DNA from: Bradyrhizobium nivariense
GTDB lineage: Bacteria; Pseudomonadota; Alphaproteobacteria; Rhizobiales; Xanthobacteraceae
DNA length: 64,000 bases
NCBI RefSeq assembly: GCF_029846715.1
Contig: NZ_JARVWW010000014.1
Coordinates: 141,553 to 205,552, forward strand
Direction: 5' to 3'
Shown in pieces: positions 8,459-17,495 of the stretch; positions within the stretch are counted from its first letter, which is position 1; every line of letters begins with the position of its first letter. A program made the translations under genes and the position numbers. A model generated the notes under the pieces. That model made no database searches, was not told the origin of the DNA, and worked only from the letters and a program-made list of their open reading frames with translations.

Positions 8459-8507
8459 ACAGCGACCGCTAGCGTGCGGCGGGGCGGGCTGACCGGGCGT
8501 TTTGCGT

Positions 8508-10721
8508 ATGGGGTTGGGAAAGAAAAAGGGTGGGCGGAAGGAGCCGTTGTTCGGCTTGCCCGCGGCGCTCGCCGAGCTGCGCCTGACCGCGGCGGACCGC
8601 ATCCCCGGCGGCGACGACAAGCCGAAGAAATCGACGAAATCATCTGCCAAACGCAAGAGCGAGGATGCCGGCGACGAGCCGCCGCGCGAGCGCAAGGCGC
8701 CGGCCGGCCGCGGCAGCCCCAAGCGGCGAGCCAAGTCGCGCATCGGCGCTGGGCTCGGCCGCCTGGTCTATTGGGGCGCGGTGCTGGGCCTATGGGGCGC
8801 GATCGCCGTGATCGGCGTCGTGGTCTATGTCGGCGCCCATCTGCCGCCGATCCAGTCGCTGGAAATCCCCAAGCGACCGCCGACGATCCAGATCGTCGGG
8901 ATCGACGGCAGCATGCTGGCGCAGCGCGGCGAGATGGCCGGCGCCAACATCTCGCTGAAGGATCTGCCGCAATATCTGCCCAAGGCGTTCATCGCCATCG
9001 AGGACCGCCGCTTCTATTCCCATTTCGGCATTGACCCGATCGGCATCCTGCGCGCGCTCGTCACCAACGTCATGCATCGCGGCGTATCGCAGGGCGGCTC
9101 GACGCTGACGCAGCAGCTGGCGAAGAACCTGTTCCTGACCCAGGAGCGCACCATGCAGCGCAAGTTGCAGGAAGCGGAGCTCGCGATCTGGCTGGAGCGC
9201 AAGCATTCCAAGAACGAGATCCTGGAGCTCTATCTCAACCGCGTCTATTTCGGCTCCGGCGCCTATGGCGTCGAAGCCGCCGCGCAGCGCTATTTCGGCA
9301 AGTCGGCCAAGACCGTCACCGTCGCGGAAGCCGCGATGCTGGCCGGCCTCGTCAAATCGCCGTCGCGGCTCGCGCCGAACCGCAATCCCGAGGGCGCGGA
9401 AGCGCGCGCGAAAATCGTGCTCACGGCGATGGCGGATGCCAAATTCATCACCGAGGCGCAGGCGCAGGCCTCGATCGGCCAACCCTCCTACAATGTGAGG
9501 CCGGTCGGCGCCGGCACGGTCAATTACGTCGCCGACTGGATCGGCGAGGTGCTGGACGATCTGGTCGGCCAGATCGACGAGAGCATCAAGGTCGAGACAA
9601 CGATCGACCCGAAGCTGCAGAGCGTGGCGGAAGCCGCCATCATCGACGAGCTGGCAGCCAAGAGCGTGAAGTTCAATGTCAGCCAGGGCGCGTTGGTGGC
9701 GATGACGCCTGACGGCGCGGTGCGCGCCATGGTCGGTGGGCGGAACTATTCCGACAGCCAGTACAACCGCGCCGTCACCGCCAAGCGCCAGCCAGGTTCG
9801 TCATTCAAGCCGTTCGTGTACCTGACCGCGCTCGAGCAGGGGCTGACGCCTGATACGGTCCGCCAGGATGCGCCGATCGAGGTCAAGGGCTGGAAACCTG
9901 AGAACTACACGCATGAATATTTCGGCGCGGTGACGCTGACCCAGGCGCTCGCGATGTCGCTCAACTCGGTCGCCATCCGCCTCGGCCTCGAGGTCGGGCC
10001 GAAGAACGTGGTGCGTACCGCGCACCGGCTCGGGATCTCCTCAAAACTCGAGCCCAACGCCTCGATCGCGCTCGGCACCTCCGAGGTCTCGGTGGTCGAG
10101 CTGGTCGGCGCCTATGCGCCCTTTGCCAATGGCGGCTTCGCGGCGACGCCGCATGTCGTCACGCGGATCAGGACGCTCAGTGGCAAGCTGCTCTACATGC
10201 GCCAGGCCGACGAGCACAACCAGGTGATCGACCCGCGCTATGTCGGCATGATGAACACCATGATGCGGGAAACGCTGATCAACGGCACCGCCAAGAAAGC
10301 GGAGATCCCGGGCTGGCCGGCGGCCGGCAAGACCGGCACCAGCCAGGACTACCGCGACGCCTGGTTCATCGGCTACACTGCCAACCTTGTCACCGGCGTG
10401 TGGCTCGGCAATGACGACAACTCGCCGACCAAGAAGGCGACCGGCGGCGGGCTGCCGGTCGAGGTCTGGTCCCGCTTCATGCGCACGGCACACGACGGTG
10501 TGCCGGTGGCCGCCTTGCCGAATTCGCAAGCGAGCTGGGGCCTGTCGAACCTCGCGCAGGCAGCCTCGCAGGTGTCGCCGCCGACGGCAGCAGCGCCGGG
10601 ACCGGCATCGGGCGGCAACAGCGGCTATCGCCCACCCCCCACGCGCGCCAATGCGCGACCGGAAGCGGCGGCAGGGCTCGACGGCTGGCTGATGGACCGG
10701 CTGTTCGGCGGAAATCGCTAG
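8508..10721 (+). CDS. penicillin-binding protein 1A, bifunctional transglycosylase/transpeptidase
   Basis: Class A PBP of about 737 residues that polymerises and cross-links peptidoglycan. A charged, lysine-rich cytoplasmic tail (residues 1-80) precedes one membrane anchor near residues 85-112. The GT51 domain has IEDRRFYSHFGIDPIG with the catalytic glutamate, QGGSTLTQQLAKNLF and the EKR-type ERKHSKNEILELYLN region. The transpeptidase domain has the three active-site motifs in order: SSFK (in PGSSFKPFVYLTAL), SLN (SLNSVAIRLG) and KTG (AAGKTGTSQDYRDAWF). The C-terminus is a proline/alanine-rich tail. I chose the ATG at 8508; an upstream TTG in frame (8502) has no better ribosome site. Confidence 0.95.
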   Translation: MGLGKKKGGRKEPLFGLPAALAELRLTAADRIPGGDDKPKKSTKSSAKRKSEDAGDEPPRERKAPAGRGSPKRRAKSRIGAGLGRLVYWGAVLGLWGAIAVIGVVVYVGAHLPPIQSLEIPKRPPTIQIVGIDGSMLAQRGEMAGANISLKDLPQYLPKAFIAIEDRRFYSHFGIDPIGILRALVTNVMHRGVSQGGSTLTQQLAKNLFLTQERTMQRKLQEAELAIWLERKHSKNEILELYLNRVYFGSGAYGVEAAAQRYFGKSAKTVTVAEAAMLAGLVKSPSRLAPNRNPEGAEARAKIVLTAMADAKFITEAQAQASIGQPSYNVRPVGAGTVNYVADWIGEVLDDLVGQIDESIKVETTIDPKLQSVAEAAIIDELAAKSVKFNVSQGALVAMTPDGAVRAMVGGRNYSDSQYNRAVTAKRQPGSSFKPFVYLTALEQGLTPDTVRQDAPIEVKGWKPENYTHEYFGAVTLTQALAMSLNSVAIRLGLEVGPKNVVRTAHRLGISSKLEPNASIALGTSEVSVVELVGAYAPFANGGFAATPHVVTRIRTLSGKLLYMRQADEHNQVIDPRYVGMMNTMMRETLINGTAKKAEIPGWPAAGKTGTSQDYRDAWFIGYTANLVTGVWLGNDDNSPTKKATGGGLPVEVWSRFMRTAHDGVPVAALPNSQASWGLSNLAQAASQVSPPTAAAPGPASGGNSGYRPPPTRANARPEAAAGLDGWLMDRLFGGNR

Positions 10722-11115
10722 GGTCGGCCCGAGGTCCTGGTGACCTCAAGACAAAAAACGCGAAAACAACCCCATGCACAGTAGCGGGCCATGTCCGGCG
10801 CGATGCGCGGTGGATTGTGCGAAGGCTTTGATGCGGCGAGGCAAATAACGAACGCCGCGCAATCACCGCAGCGTATCGATGAGTCCGCGAAAACGCGCGG
10901 ACGTCGCCGCATTCTCGACTGTCATTCCCCGCGACCCGGCTACGCCAAGGCTTCGCCGAAGTTGAGCTCCAGGGGCGCCGAAGCTTTTAGCGTAGGCGGC
11001 AGGCGGGGAATCCAATACGCCGCCGCCTCTCGGTTCAATAACAACCGCCTCGGAATACTGGATCGCCCGGTCGAGGCCGGGCGATGACAGCGTCAGATGG
11101 GGCTGGCAGCGCAGC
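10722..11115. other. intergenic stretch between PBP1A and the metallopeptidase gene
   Basis: No gene is visible. The first 200 bases show no hairpin followed by a T-run and no coding-like frame that escapes overlap with the repeat. The second half is the dispersed repeat at 10919-11090. The flanking genes converge, so this is a shared downstream region. Confidence 0.6.
10919..11090. repeat. dispersed palindromic repeat, CTGTCAT..GGATCGCCCGG..ATGACAG type
   Basis: Bounded by CTGTCATTCCCCGC and GGGCGATGACAG in inverted orientation. It contains GGGGAATCCAATACGCCG, CTCGGTTCAATAACAACCG and AATACTGGATCGCCCGGTC. A second, truncated copy is at 63784-63873. The outer ends pair with each other, giving a long cruciform. 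Confidence 0.8.
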
Positions 11116-11871
11116 CTAATCCTCGACCCCGTACCGGTGTAGATCATTGCCGTACGTGTCGAGCCACTTCTTGGCGCGCTCCATCGACGGGCAGGCTTTG
11201 CCGCAGACACGCCAGAATCGCGCCGAATGGTTCATCTCGATGAGATGCGCGACCTCGTGCGCGGCGAGATAGTCGAGCACGTAGGGCGGCGCGAGGATCA
11301 GGCGCCAGGAGAACGACAGCGAACCGGCCGAGGTGCAGGAGCCCCAGCGACTGGATTGATCGCGGATCGAGAGCCGCTTCACCTTGACGCCGAGGTCGGC
11401 GGCATAGGATTCCGCCGAGCGCTGAAGATCGCGGCGCGCCTCGCGCTTGAGGAAGTCGCTGACGCGACGGTCGGCATGCTCGGCGCCGCCGGCGACGCAG
11501 AGAATGCGTTCACCGCTGTCGCGCACTTCCGTCCACACCGTACCGCGCGTGCCGGCGCGATGAACGATGCGATGGGAAACGCCACGAAGCGGTATCACTG
11601 TGCCAGGCTGGAACGGTGCAGCCTTCGGCAAGCGACCGAGACGTGCCGCGATCCACGCGCCGTGGCGCTGCGCAAAGTCCTTTGCTTCGGCGAGCGTGCC
11701 GCGCGGCGGCATGGTGAGGATGGCTTCGCGATCGCTCGGATGAATTCTGAGCGTGTAACGGCGCGCGCGGCGATGCCGGCGCAGTCGAATCGCAAAAAAT
11801 TGCGATCCATGGGTGATCAGGAGGGTCTTCGGTTCGTGGGGCCGCCGATAGAGGAGCGCGCGAGTGGCCAT
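11116..11871 (-). CDS. YgjP-like (DUF45) M48-type metallopeptidase domain protein
   Basis: A protein of about 251 residues of the YgjP/DUF45 family. The zinc motif is AAHEVAHLIEMNHSARFW, that is HExxH with a third histidine ten residues on. Upstream is KRLSIRDQSSRWGSC, the strongly conserved family block, and an N-terminal RRYTLRIHPSDREAILTMP strand region. No signal peptide, so it is cytoplasmic; substrates of this family are not established. I use the ATG at 11871 (MATRALLYRRP); an upstream ATG 28 codons earlier would add a tail of unrelated composition. Nothing forms an obvious operon with it. Confidence 0.88.
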   Translation of the reverse strand: MATRALLYRRPHEPKTLLITHGSQFFAIRLRRHRRARRYTLRIHPSDREAILTMPPRGTLAEAKDFAQRHGAWIAARLGRLPKAAPFQPGTVIPLRGVSHRIVHRAGTRGTVWTEVRDSGERILCVAGGAEHADRRVSDFLKREARRDLQRSAESYAADLGVKVKRLSIRDQSSRWGSCTSAGSLSFSWRLILAPPYVLDYLAAHEVAHLIEMNHSARFWRVCGKACPSMERAKKWLDTYGNDLHRYGVED

Positions 11872-12172
11872 GTCTGTCAGTCCGGGGGGCAGGAGGGCGC
11901 CCGGATTCTGCCATAACCGCCGCCAGGGAAAGCGCTCGGCGCAAAAACAAATCATTTGCCCAATATACAGGGGTCTGGCGTCCGGGAGACCCTACAGACT
12001 GGGGTTGGAACCGGCTTTTTTCGCCCTCGCTGGACGCATGCACCACCCCCAAGGGATGAGGTAAGACTCACTCCTACAAAGCTACCGCAATACCGCGAAT
12101 CTGGAGGGAACTCGACCCTGCCGGAACCTCCGACAGGGCCTGGATTTTCGACGGGAAAGCCGAAAAACGCGA
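11872..12172. other. intergenic region with a stable hairpin, no gene recognised
   Basis: About 300 bases between two minus-strand genes. A strong hairpin GGGTCT/AGACCC with a 10-base loop lies at 11971-11992, followed by CTGGGGTTGGAACCGG and CACCACCCCCAAGGG, so the segment 11960-12065 is unusually structured for a spacer. It could hold a small RNA or the 5' leader of the metallopeptidase gene. I do not recognise it as 6S, SRP, tmRNA or RNase P RNA. Confidence 0.3.
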
Positions 12173-13501
12173 TTATTCGGCCGCGAGAGCCTGTAACGAG
12201 CTCGGATTCGCCGCCGAGACCATGAAGTCATGGATGCGCGGCACGATTTCCGATTTGAAGCGCGAGCCGTTGAACACGCCGTAATGTCCGACGCCCTTCT
12301 GGACGTAATGAACGCGGCGATGATCGGGAATCGAGCTGCACAATGTGTGCGTTGCTTCGGTCTGACCGAGCCCGGAGATGTCGTCGTTCTCGCCTTCGAC
12401 CGTCATCAACGCGACGCGCGTGACCTTCGAGGGATCGACGCGTGTTCCACGATGGGTCATCTCGCCCTTCGGCAGCGAGTGCTTCACGAACACGGTGTCG
12501 ACCGTCTGCAGGTAATACTCGGCGGAGAGATCCATCACCGCGAGATATTCGTCGTAGAAGTCGCGATGCTTGTCGACGAGGTCGCCGTCGCCCTTCACCA
12601 GATTGGCGAAGAGCTGCTTGTGGGCATCCATATGGCGGTCGAGATTCATGCTGATGAAGCCGTTGAGCTGCAAGAAGCCCGGATAGACGTCGCGCATCAT
12701 GCCCGGATGCGGGAACGGCACCTTGGTGATGACGTGATTGCGGAACCAATCTATGCCGCGCTCCTGGGCGAGGTCGTTCACCCCGGTCGGGTTGCGACGG
12801 GTGTCGATCGGGCCGCCCATCAGCGTCATCGAGGTCGGCACGAAAGGATCGCGCTGCGCTTCCATGATCGAGACGGCGGCGACGACGGGAACGGAAGGCT
12901 GGCACACTGCCAGCACATGAGTGTTGCCGCCGAGGACATGCAGCATCTCGATGACATAATCGATGTAGTCGTCGAGATCGAAGCGGCCGTCGCTGAGCGG
13001 CACCATGCGGGCGTCGGCCCAATCGGTGATGTAGACTTCATGCGCCGGCAGGAAGGCTTCGACCGTGCCGCGCAACAGCGTCGCATAGTGGCCTGACATT
13101 GGCGCTACGATCAGCACGCGCGGCTGCGGGCTGCGCAAGGGACGCGCGAACTTGCGATCGAAGTAGAGCAGGCGGCAGAACGGCTTTTCCCAGACCGGGC
13201 GGACCTCGATCGGGACGCGGATGCCGTTGACCTCGGTGTCGTTGAGACCCCATTCCGGCTTGCCGTAGCGGCGCGTGGTGCGTTCGAACAATTCGCAGGC
13301 CGCGGCAACCGATTTGCCGACCTCGGTGCGCGCCCACGGGTTCAGCGGATTCTGAAACAGCAGCTTGGTCGCGTCGGTGACCGCACGCGCCGGATTGAGA
13401 GAGGCCTGCGCCATCTCGTACATCCAGTACATCGGCGTCGTCAGGACCGGACTGCCTTCAGCCGCCAGGGGCGGCGCGCCGCCAAACTCACCAATAGGCA
13501 T
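12173..13501 (-). CDS. phaZ: intracellular polyhydroxyalkanoate (PHB) depolymerase
   Basis: A 442-residue alpha/beta hydrolase of the intracellular PHB depolymerase family (R. eutropha PhaZ1 type), which degrades stored polyhydroxybutyrate granules. The N-terminus has MYWMYEMAQASLNPAR, then DRKFARPLRSPQPRVLIVAP. The nucleophile is the cysteine of AVCQPSVPV near residue 200, matching the catalytic Cys of this family in place of serine. DISGLGQTEA holds the probable acidic residue and GVGHYGVFNGSRF the histidine. No signal peptide, consistent with granule-associated activity. It is monocistronic by spacing. The start is probably 13501 (GAAGAGG 10 bases before), with MYWMYE 23 codons later as an alternative. 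Confidence 0.93.
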   Translation of the reverse strand: MPIGEFGGAPPLAAEGSPVLTTPMYWMYEMAQASLNPARAVTDATKLLFQNPLNPWARTEVGKSVAAACELFERTTRRYGKPEWGLNDTEVNGIRVPIEVRPVWEKPFCRLLYFDRKFARPLRSPQPRVLIVAPMSGHYATLLRGTVEAFLPAHEVYITDWADARMVPLSDGRFDLDDYIDYVIEMLHVLGGNTHVLAVCQPSVPVVAAVSIMEAQRDPFVPTSMTLMGGPIDTRRNPTGVNDLAQERGIDWFRNHVITKVPFPHPGMMRDVYPGFLQLNGFISMNLDRHMDAHKQLFANLVKGDGDLVDKHRDFYDEYLAVMDLSAEYYLQTVDTVFVKHSLPKGEMTHRGTRVDPSKVTRVALMTVEGENDDISGLGQTEATHTLCSSIPDHRRVHYVQKGVGHYGVFNGSRFKSEIVPRIHDFMVSAANPSSLQALAAE

Positions 13502-13622
13502 CGCTAAATTCCTCTTCGCATCGCAACATACTGCCGAATGCGTAATATTGCGTCAATGCATGGCTCCGTACATCTACGTGGCCGAGGTGCCAAAACCGAG
13601 CTGAATCCACGAGAAAGTGACG

Positions 13623-14441
13623 TTATTCACCGCCTGACAGCAGCGAGCCCTGCATCCTGGCGCTGCGCAAAAGGGCAAGGAATGTCCCAAACGATGCAAC
13701 CAGCAGCACTGCGTTGATGGCCAACGCACTCAGCATCAGATCGGTCCTGAAGGTGTTTTCGATCAGCAGCGCGCGCATCCCCTCGAACACGTAGGTCGGC
13801 GGCAGCGCCCACGCGACATATTGCAGCCAGACCGGCAGCACGCTGACGGGATAGTAGACGCAAGCGAGCGGCATGATCGCGAACATCAAGGTCCAGACGA
13901 TGCTCTCGGCGCCAAGGCCGTTTCGCAGCACCAGGCCAGAGACGAAGATACCGACCGACCAGCTCGTGAAGATCAGATTGCAGAAGAACGCGATCAGCGG
14001 CAGGCCGAGCGCATAGACGTTGAAGTGAAACAAAAACAGCGCGAGCAGCGTCATCGGGATGACGCCGATCGCGAGCCGGATCAGGCTCATGATCATCAGC
14101 GACAGCAGAAACTCGATCGGCTTCAACGGGCTCATCATGAGATTGCCGAGGTTGCGCGCCCACATCTCTTCCAGGAACGAGATGGAGAAGCCGAGCTGGC
14201 CGCGAAACAGGATGTCCCAGAGGATGACGGCGCCGATCAGGGTGCCGCCGGCACGCGCGAAGAAATTTGCATTCTGCGCGATATAAAGCTGAAGAAAGCC
14301 CCAGGTGATGACTTGCAGCGCGGGCCAGTAGAGCAGCTCGAGCAGACGCGGCCAGGAGGACATCAGCAAATACCAATAGCGCAGGATCATCGCGCCGATG
14401 CGATGGACGGAAATGCCGCGATGGAGGGAAAGCTCGCTCAT
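13623..14441 (-). CDS. ABC-2 type transporter permease
   Basis: A 272-residue membrane protein with six hydrophobic segments, the ABC-2 exporter pattern seen in NodJ, polysaccharide and drug exporters. Its start overlaps the stop of the ATPase gene by 4 bases (ATGA at 14438-14441), so the pair is translationally coupled. Hydrophobic stretches include TLIGAVILWDILF, IGVIPMTLLALFLF, LPLIAFFCNLIF and ALAINAVLLVASF. No substrate clue exists in the neighbourhood. The divergent ActS/ActR genes share the intergenic region but need not be functionally linked. Confidence 0.9.
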   Translation of the reverse strand: MSELSLHRGISVHRIGAMILRYWYLLMSSWPRLLELLYWPALQVITWGFLQLYIAQNANFFARAGGTLIGAVILWDILFRGQLGFSISFLEEMWARNLGNLMMSPLKPIEFLLSLMIMSLIRLAIGVIPMTLLALFLFHFNVYALGLPLIAFFCNLIFTSWSVGIFVSGLVLRNGLGAESIVWTLMFAIMPLACVYYPVSVLPVWLQYVAWALPPTYVFEGMRALLIENTFRTDLMLSALAINAVLLVASFGTFLALLRSARMQGSLLSGGE

Positions 14442-15241
14442 CGCACCGCCTCCTTCGCGCCGTTCACCCGGCCGCGCGCGACGTCCAAAAACACCTCTTC
14501 CAGCGTGGTACGGTTGTAGCGGGCCATGATGGCTTCGGGCGTGTCGTCGTCCTCGATACGGCCGCGCTTCATGATGATGACGCGGTCGCAGAGCCGCTCG
14601 ACCTCGAGCATGTTGTGCGAGGCCAGGAGGATGGTGGCGTTGTTCGCCTTGCGATAGCGCTCCAGATGGCCCCGGACCCAGTCGGCCGTGTCAGGATCGA
14701 GCGAGGCGGTCGGCTCGTCCAGCAACAGCAGCTCGGGCTGGTTGATCAGCGCCTTGGCAAGCGCAACGCGGGTCTTTTGCCCGGCAGAGAGCTTACCGTT
14801 GGCGCGGTCGATGAAATCGTTGAGATCGAGATCGTCGGCGAGCTTCGCGATGCGACCAGCGAGATTCTTCACCGCATAGAGCTTGCCGAAAACGGTGAGG
14901 TTTTGACGCACCGTGAGCCGCATCGGCATGTCGACATAGGGGCTTTCGAAATTCATCCGCCCCAGCACGGAAGCGCTTTCCTCAGGCATCCGATGCCCGA
15001 GCACCTGCACACGGCCGGAGGTCGGAAGCACGAGGCCCATGATCGTCGCGATGGTCGTGGTCTTGCCGGCGCCGTTGCCGCCCAGAAGGCCGGTGATGCT
15101 GCCGCGCGAAAGCGAAAAGGAGATGTCGTCGACGGCGCGGGTCTGCTTGTAGACCTTGACGAGGTGATCGACCGCGATTGCCGCGGAGAGGCTGCGATCC
15201 GCGACAGTCGGCCGACTTGAAGCCTTGTCATTCTCGGTCAT
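14438..15241 (-). CDS. ABC-2 type transporter ATP-binding protein
   Basis: About 267 residues, the ATPase of the exporter whose permease follows. Walker A is LLGGNGAGKTTTIATIMGL, the signature is KLSAGQKTRVALAKALI, Walker B is LLLLDEPTASLDP, and the H-loop follows in ILLASHNMLEVERLC. The C-terminal EEVFLDVARGR is common in DrrA/NodI-type ATPases. I place the start at the ATG at 15241 (MTENDKASSRPT); the frame stays open far upstream but there overlaps the histidine-kinase gene on the other strand and has no protein-like features. It is divergent from actS with 105 bases between the starts. Confidence 0.92.
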   Translation of the reverse strand: MTENDKASSRPTVADRSLSAAIAVDHLVKVYKQTRAVDDISFSLSRGSITGLLGGNGAGKTTTIATIMGLVLPTSGRVQVLGHRMPEESASVLGRMNFESPYVDMPMRLTVRQNLTVFGKLYAVKNLAGRIAKLADDLDLNDFIDRANGKLSAGQKTRVALAKALINQPELLLLDEPTASLDPDTADWVRGHLERYRKANNATILLASHNMLEVERLCDRVIIMKRGRIEDDDTPEAIMARYNRTTLEEVFLDVARGRVNGAKEAVR

Positions 15242-15346
15242 GCTGGGCGTTCTTCTGCTATTGCAGCGGAGAGCGCAAGGCTTGTAATCCGGTGGTTCCG
15301 CGAGCCGCGCGCTTGTGATCGAGAAGGCACCGCCCCATTGGCCGAA

Positions 15347-16657
15347 ATGACCGAAATTGCCGCTTCCGACTTTCGCCCCGCGCAGCGGCATATCCGCCTG
15401 GACACGATCCTGCGGCTGCGCTGGCTCGCGGTGCTCGGCCAGCTCGCTGCGATCTTCATCGTGGCGCAAGGGCTGGAATTCAACGTCGAGATCGTCCCCT
15501 GCGTCAGCATCATCGCCCTGTCGGCGGCGCTCAATCTGGCGCTCCAGACCGTGTCCAATCCGCTGCAGCGGCTGGAGCCGATGCAGGCGGCCGGACTGCT
15601 CGCGCTCAACATCGTGGAGCTGGCGGGTCTCCTGTTCTTCACCGGCGGACTCCAGAACCCGTTCTCGTTCCTGTTCCTCGCGCCCGTGCTGATCTCGGCG
15701 ACCGCCCTGCCGGCCCGCTTCACCTTCGGCCTCGGCGTGCTGGCTGTCGCCTGCGCCTCGGTCCTGTTCTTCTTCCATCTGCCGCTGCCCTGGGATTCCG
15801 ACGATCCGCTGGTGCTGCCGCCGATCTATCTCGTCGGCGTCTGGCTCTCGATCGTGCTCGCGATCGGCGTCACCAGCCTCTACTCGTTCCAGGTGACCGA
15901 GGAAGCGCGGAAACTTGCGGACGCACTGGCCGCGACCGAGCTCGTGCTGACGCGCGAGCAGCATCTGACCCAGCTCGACGGCCTGGCTGCGGCCGCTGCG
16001 CACGAGCTCGGCACGCCGCTCGCGACCATCTTCCTGATCTCGCGCGAACTGGAAAAGACGGTGAAGGAGCCGAGTTTTGCCGCCGACCTGAAGACCCTGC
16101 GCGAGCAGACGCAGCGTTGTCGCGACATCCTGAGCAAGATCACCCAGCTCTCCTCCACCGGCGCGCCATTCGACCGCATGAAGCTGTCGGAGTTGATCGA
16201 GGAGGTGGTGGCGCCGCACCGCGATTTCGGCGTCGATATCAAGGTGCGGATCGCGGTCGCCATCGTGGCCGAGCCGGTCGGTTCGCGCAATCCGGCGATC
16301 CTCTACGGCGTCGGCAACATCGTCGAGAATGCGGTCGATTTCGCCCGCACCACGGTCGAGGTCAACGCGTGGTGGAACAAGGACACGATCGAGATCCTGA
16401 TCTCCGACGACGGCCCCGGGATTCCGCCCGATATTCTGAACCGGATCGGCGAGCCCTATTTGTCACGGCGACGCAGCCAGGACGAAGGCGGCGGCCTCGG
16501 ATTGGGCGTGTTCATCGCACGCACTTTGCTGGAGCGCACCGGCGCCAAGGTCTCGTTTACCAACCGGACCTTTCCGGAACACGGTGCGGTGGTCCAGATC
16601 ACGTGGCTGAGAGAGCGTTTTGAGGCTATCGAGACCTTTGAAGAAACAATAGGATAG
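15347..16657 (+). CDS. regS: redox-responsive sensor histidine kinase, RegB/PrrB/ActS/RegS family
   Basis: About 436 residues. Six membrane segments (residues 20-190) carry the conserved quinone-sensing motif GGLQNPF near residues 100-106. The cytoplasmic part has the H-box AAAAHELGTPLATIF with the phosphoacceptor His near 218. The redox-active cysteine of QRCRDIL is near residue 258. N, G1 and G2 boxes follow (NIVENAVDFA, ISDDGPGIP, GGGLGLGVFIA). By family knowledge it couples respiratory redox state to control of CO2 fixation, nitrogen fixation and terminal oxidases. I prefer ATG 15347; an in-frame TTG at 15338 is possible. The partner regulator lies 103 bases downstream. Confidence 0.95.
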   Translation: MTEIAASDFRPAQRHIRLDTILRLRWLAVLGQLAAIFIVAQGLEFNVEIVPCVSIIALSAALNLALQTVSNPLQRLEPMQAAGLLALNIVELAGLLFFTGGLQNPFSFLFLAPVLISATALPARFTFGLGVLAVACASVLFFFHLPLPWDSDDPLVLPPIYLVGVWLSIVLAIGVTSLYSFQVTEEARKLADALAATELVLTREQHLTQLDGLAAAAAHELGTPLATIFLISRELEKTVKEPSFAADLKTLREQTQRCRDILSKITQLSSTGAPFDRMKLSELIEEVVAPHRDFGVDIKVRIAVAIVAEPVGSRNPAILYGVGNIVENAVDFARTTVEVNAWWNKDTIEILISDDGPGIPPDILNRIGEPYLSRRRSQDEGGGLGLGVFIARTLLERTGAKVSFTNRTFPEHGAVVQITWLRERFEAIETFEETIG

Positions 16658-16760
16658 GCCGCGACCTTGCGTCGCACAACAGGGCCGATCGACTATTGGC
16701 GGCCTTGGCACCGCCCGATTGCGCCGCCATATGTAGACGCGCTGGAGAGAGGACGACACC

Positions 16761-17315
16761 TTGAACGCCATCGCCGAACTGAACGAACAGACCGACCGCT
16801 CGTTGCTGATCGTGGAGGACGACAAGCCGTTCCTGGAGCGATTGTCGCGCGCCATGGAAACGCGCGGCTTTGCGGTGACGTCCTGCGACACCGTCTCGGA
16901 CGGTCTGGCGCAGATCGGCAAGGCGGCGCCGGCATTCGCCGTGGTGGATCTGCGGCTCGGCGACGGCAACGGTCTCGACGTGGTCTCGGCGCTGAAGAAG
17001 AAGCGCCCCGACGCCCGCGCGATCGTGCTGACCGGCTATGGCAACATCGCCACCGCCGTCACCGCGGTAAAGATGGGCGCGATCGATTATCTCTCCAAGC
17101 CCGCGGACGCCGACGACGTCGTCGCGGCGCTGCTCTCGACCGGCTCGGACAAATCCGAGTTGCCGGCGAACCCGATGTCGGCCGACCGCGTGCGCTGGGA
17201 ACACATCCAGCGCATCTACGAGATGTGCAACCGCAACGTCTCGGAGACGGCGCGCAGGCTCAACATGCACCGGCGGACGTTGCAGCGCATTCTGGCCAAG
17301 CGCGCACCGCGGTAA
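16761..17315 (+). CDS. regR: response regulator, RegA/PrrA/ActR/RegR family
   Basis: A 184-residue regulator. The receiver domain has VEDD at 18-21, phosphoacceptor Asp63 in VVDLRLGDGNG, the TGYG block and Lys113 in YLSKPAD. The C-terminal Fis-type helix-turn-helix NVSETARRLNMHRRTLQRIL is almost invariant in this family and binds DNA. It starts with TTG (16761), preceded by GAGAGAGGACGAC; there is no ATG at the position where homologs start, so the TTG is convincing. Paired with the sensor kinase upstream. In Bradyrhizobium the orthologous pair activates fixR-nifA; that role is family knowledge, not visible here. Confidence 0.95.
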   Translation: MNAIAELNEQTDRSLLIVEDDKPFLERLSRAMETRGFAVTSCDTVSDGLAQIGKAAPAFAVVDLRLGDGNGLDVVSALKKKRPDARAIVLTGYGNIATAVTAVKMGAIDYLSKPADADDVVAALLSTGSDKSELPANPMSADRVRWEHIQRIYEMCNRNVSETARRLNMHRRTLQRILAKRAPR

Positions 17316-17337
17316 TTCTGCCATCAACCATCCATCA

Positions 17338-17474
17338 CCGTCATCCTGAGGTGCTCGCCTTGCAAAGCAAGGCGAGCCTCGAAGGACGACGGCCCGGCTG
17401 CATCCCGGCCGTGCATCCTTCGAGGCTCCCCACCCCGCGCGTTGCGCGGCGTGGCTCGCACCTCAGGATGACGG
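17338..17474. repeat. dispersed palindromic repeat, CCGTCATCCTGAGG type
   Basis: Bounded by CCGTCATCCTGAGGTGC and GCACCTCAGGATGACGG, a 17-bp perfect inverted repeat at the ends. The inside holds GCCTTGCAAAGCAAGGC, GCCTCGAAGGACGACGGCC and GGCCGTGCATCCTTCGAGGC, giving nested stems. It lies between convergent regR and mmcB and could end transcription of both. Confidence 0.88.
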
Positions 17475-17495
17475 GGCGGCAATTCGGACTTTGCG

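Noticed and set aside
15242..16219. N-terminal extension of the ABC-2 ATPase by about 325 codons
   Set aside because: It is antisense to the histidine kinase and consists of Arg/Glu/Asp-rich sequence; the ATPase fold begins after the ATG at 15241.
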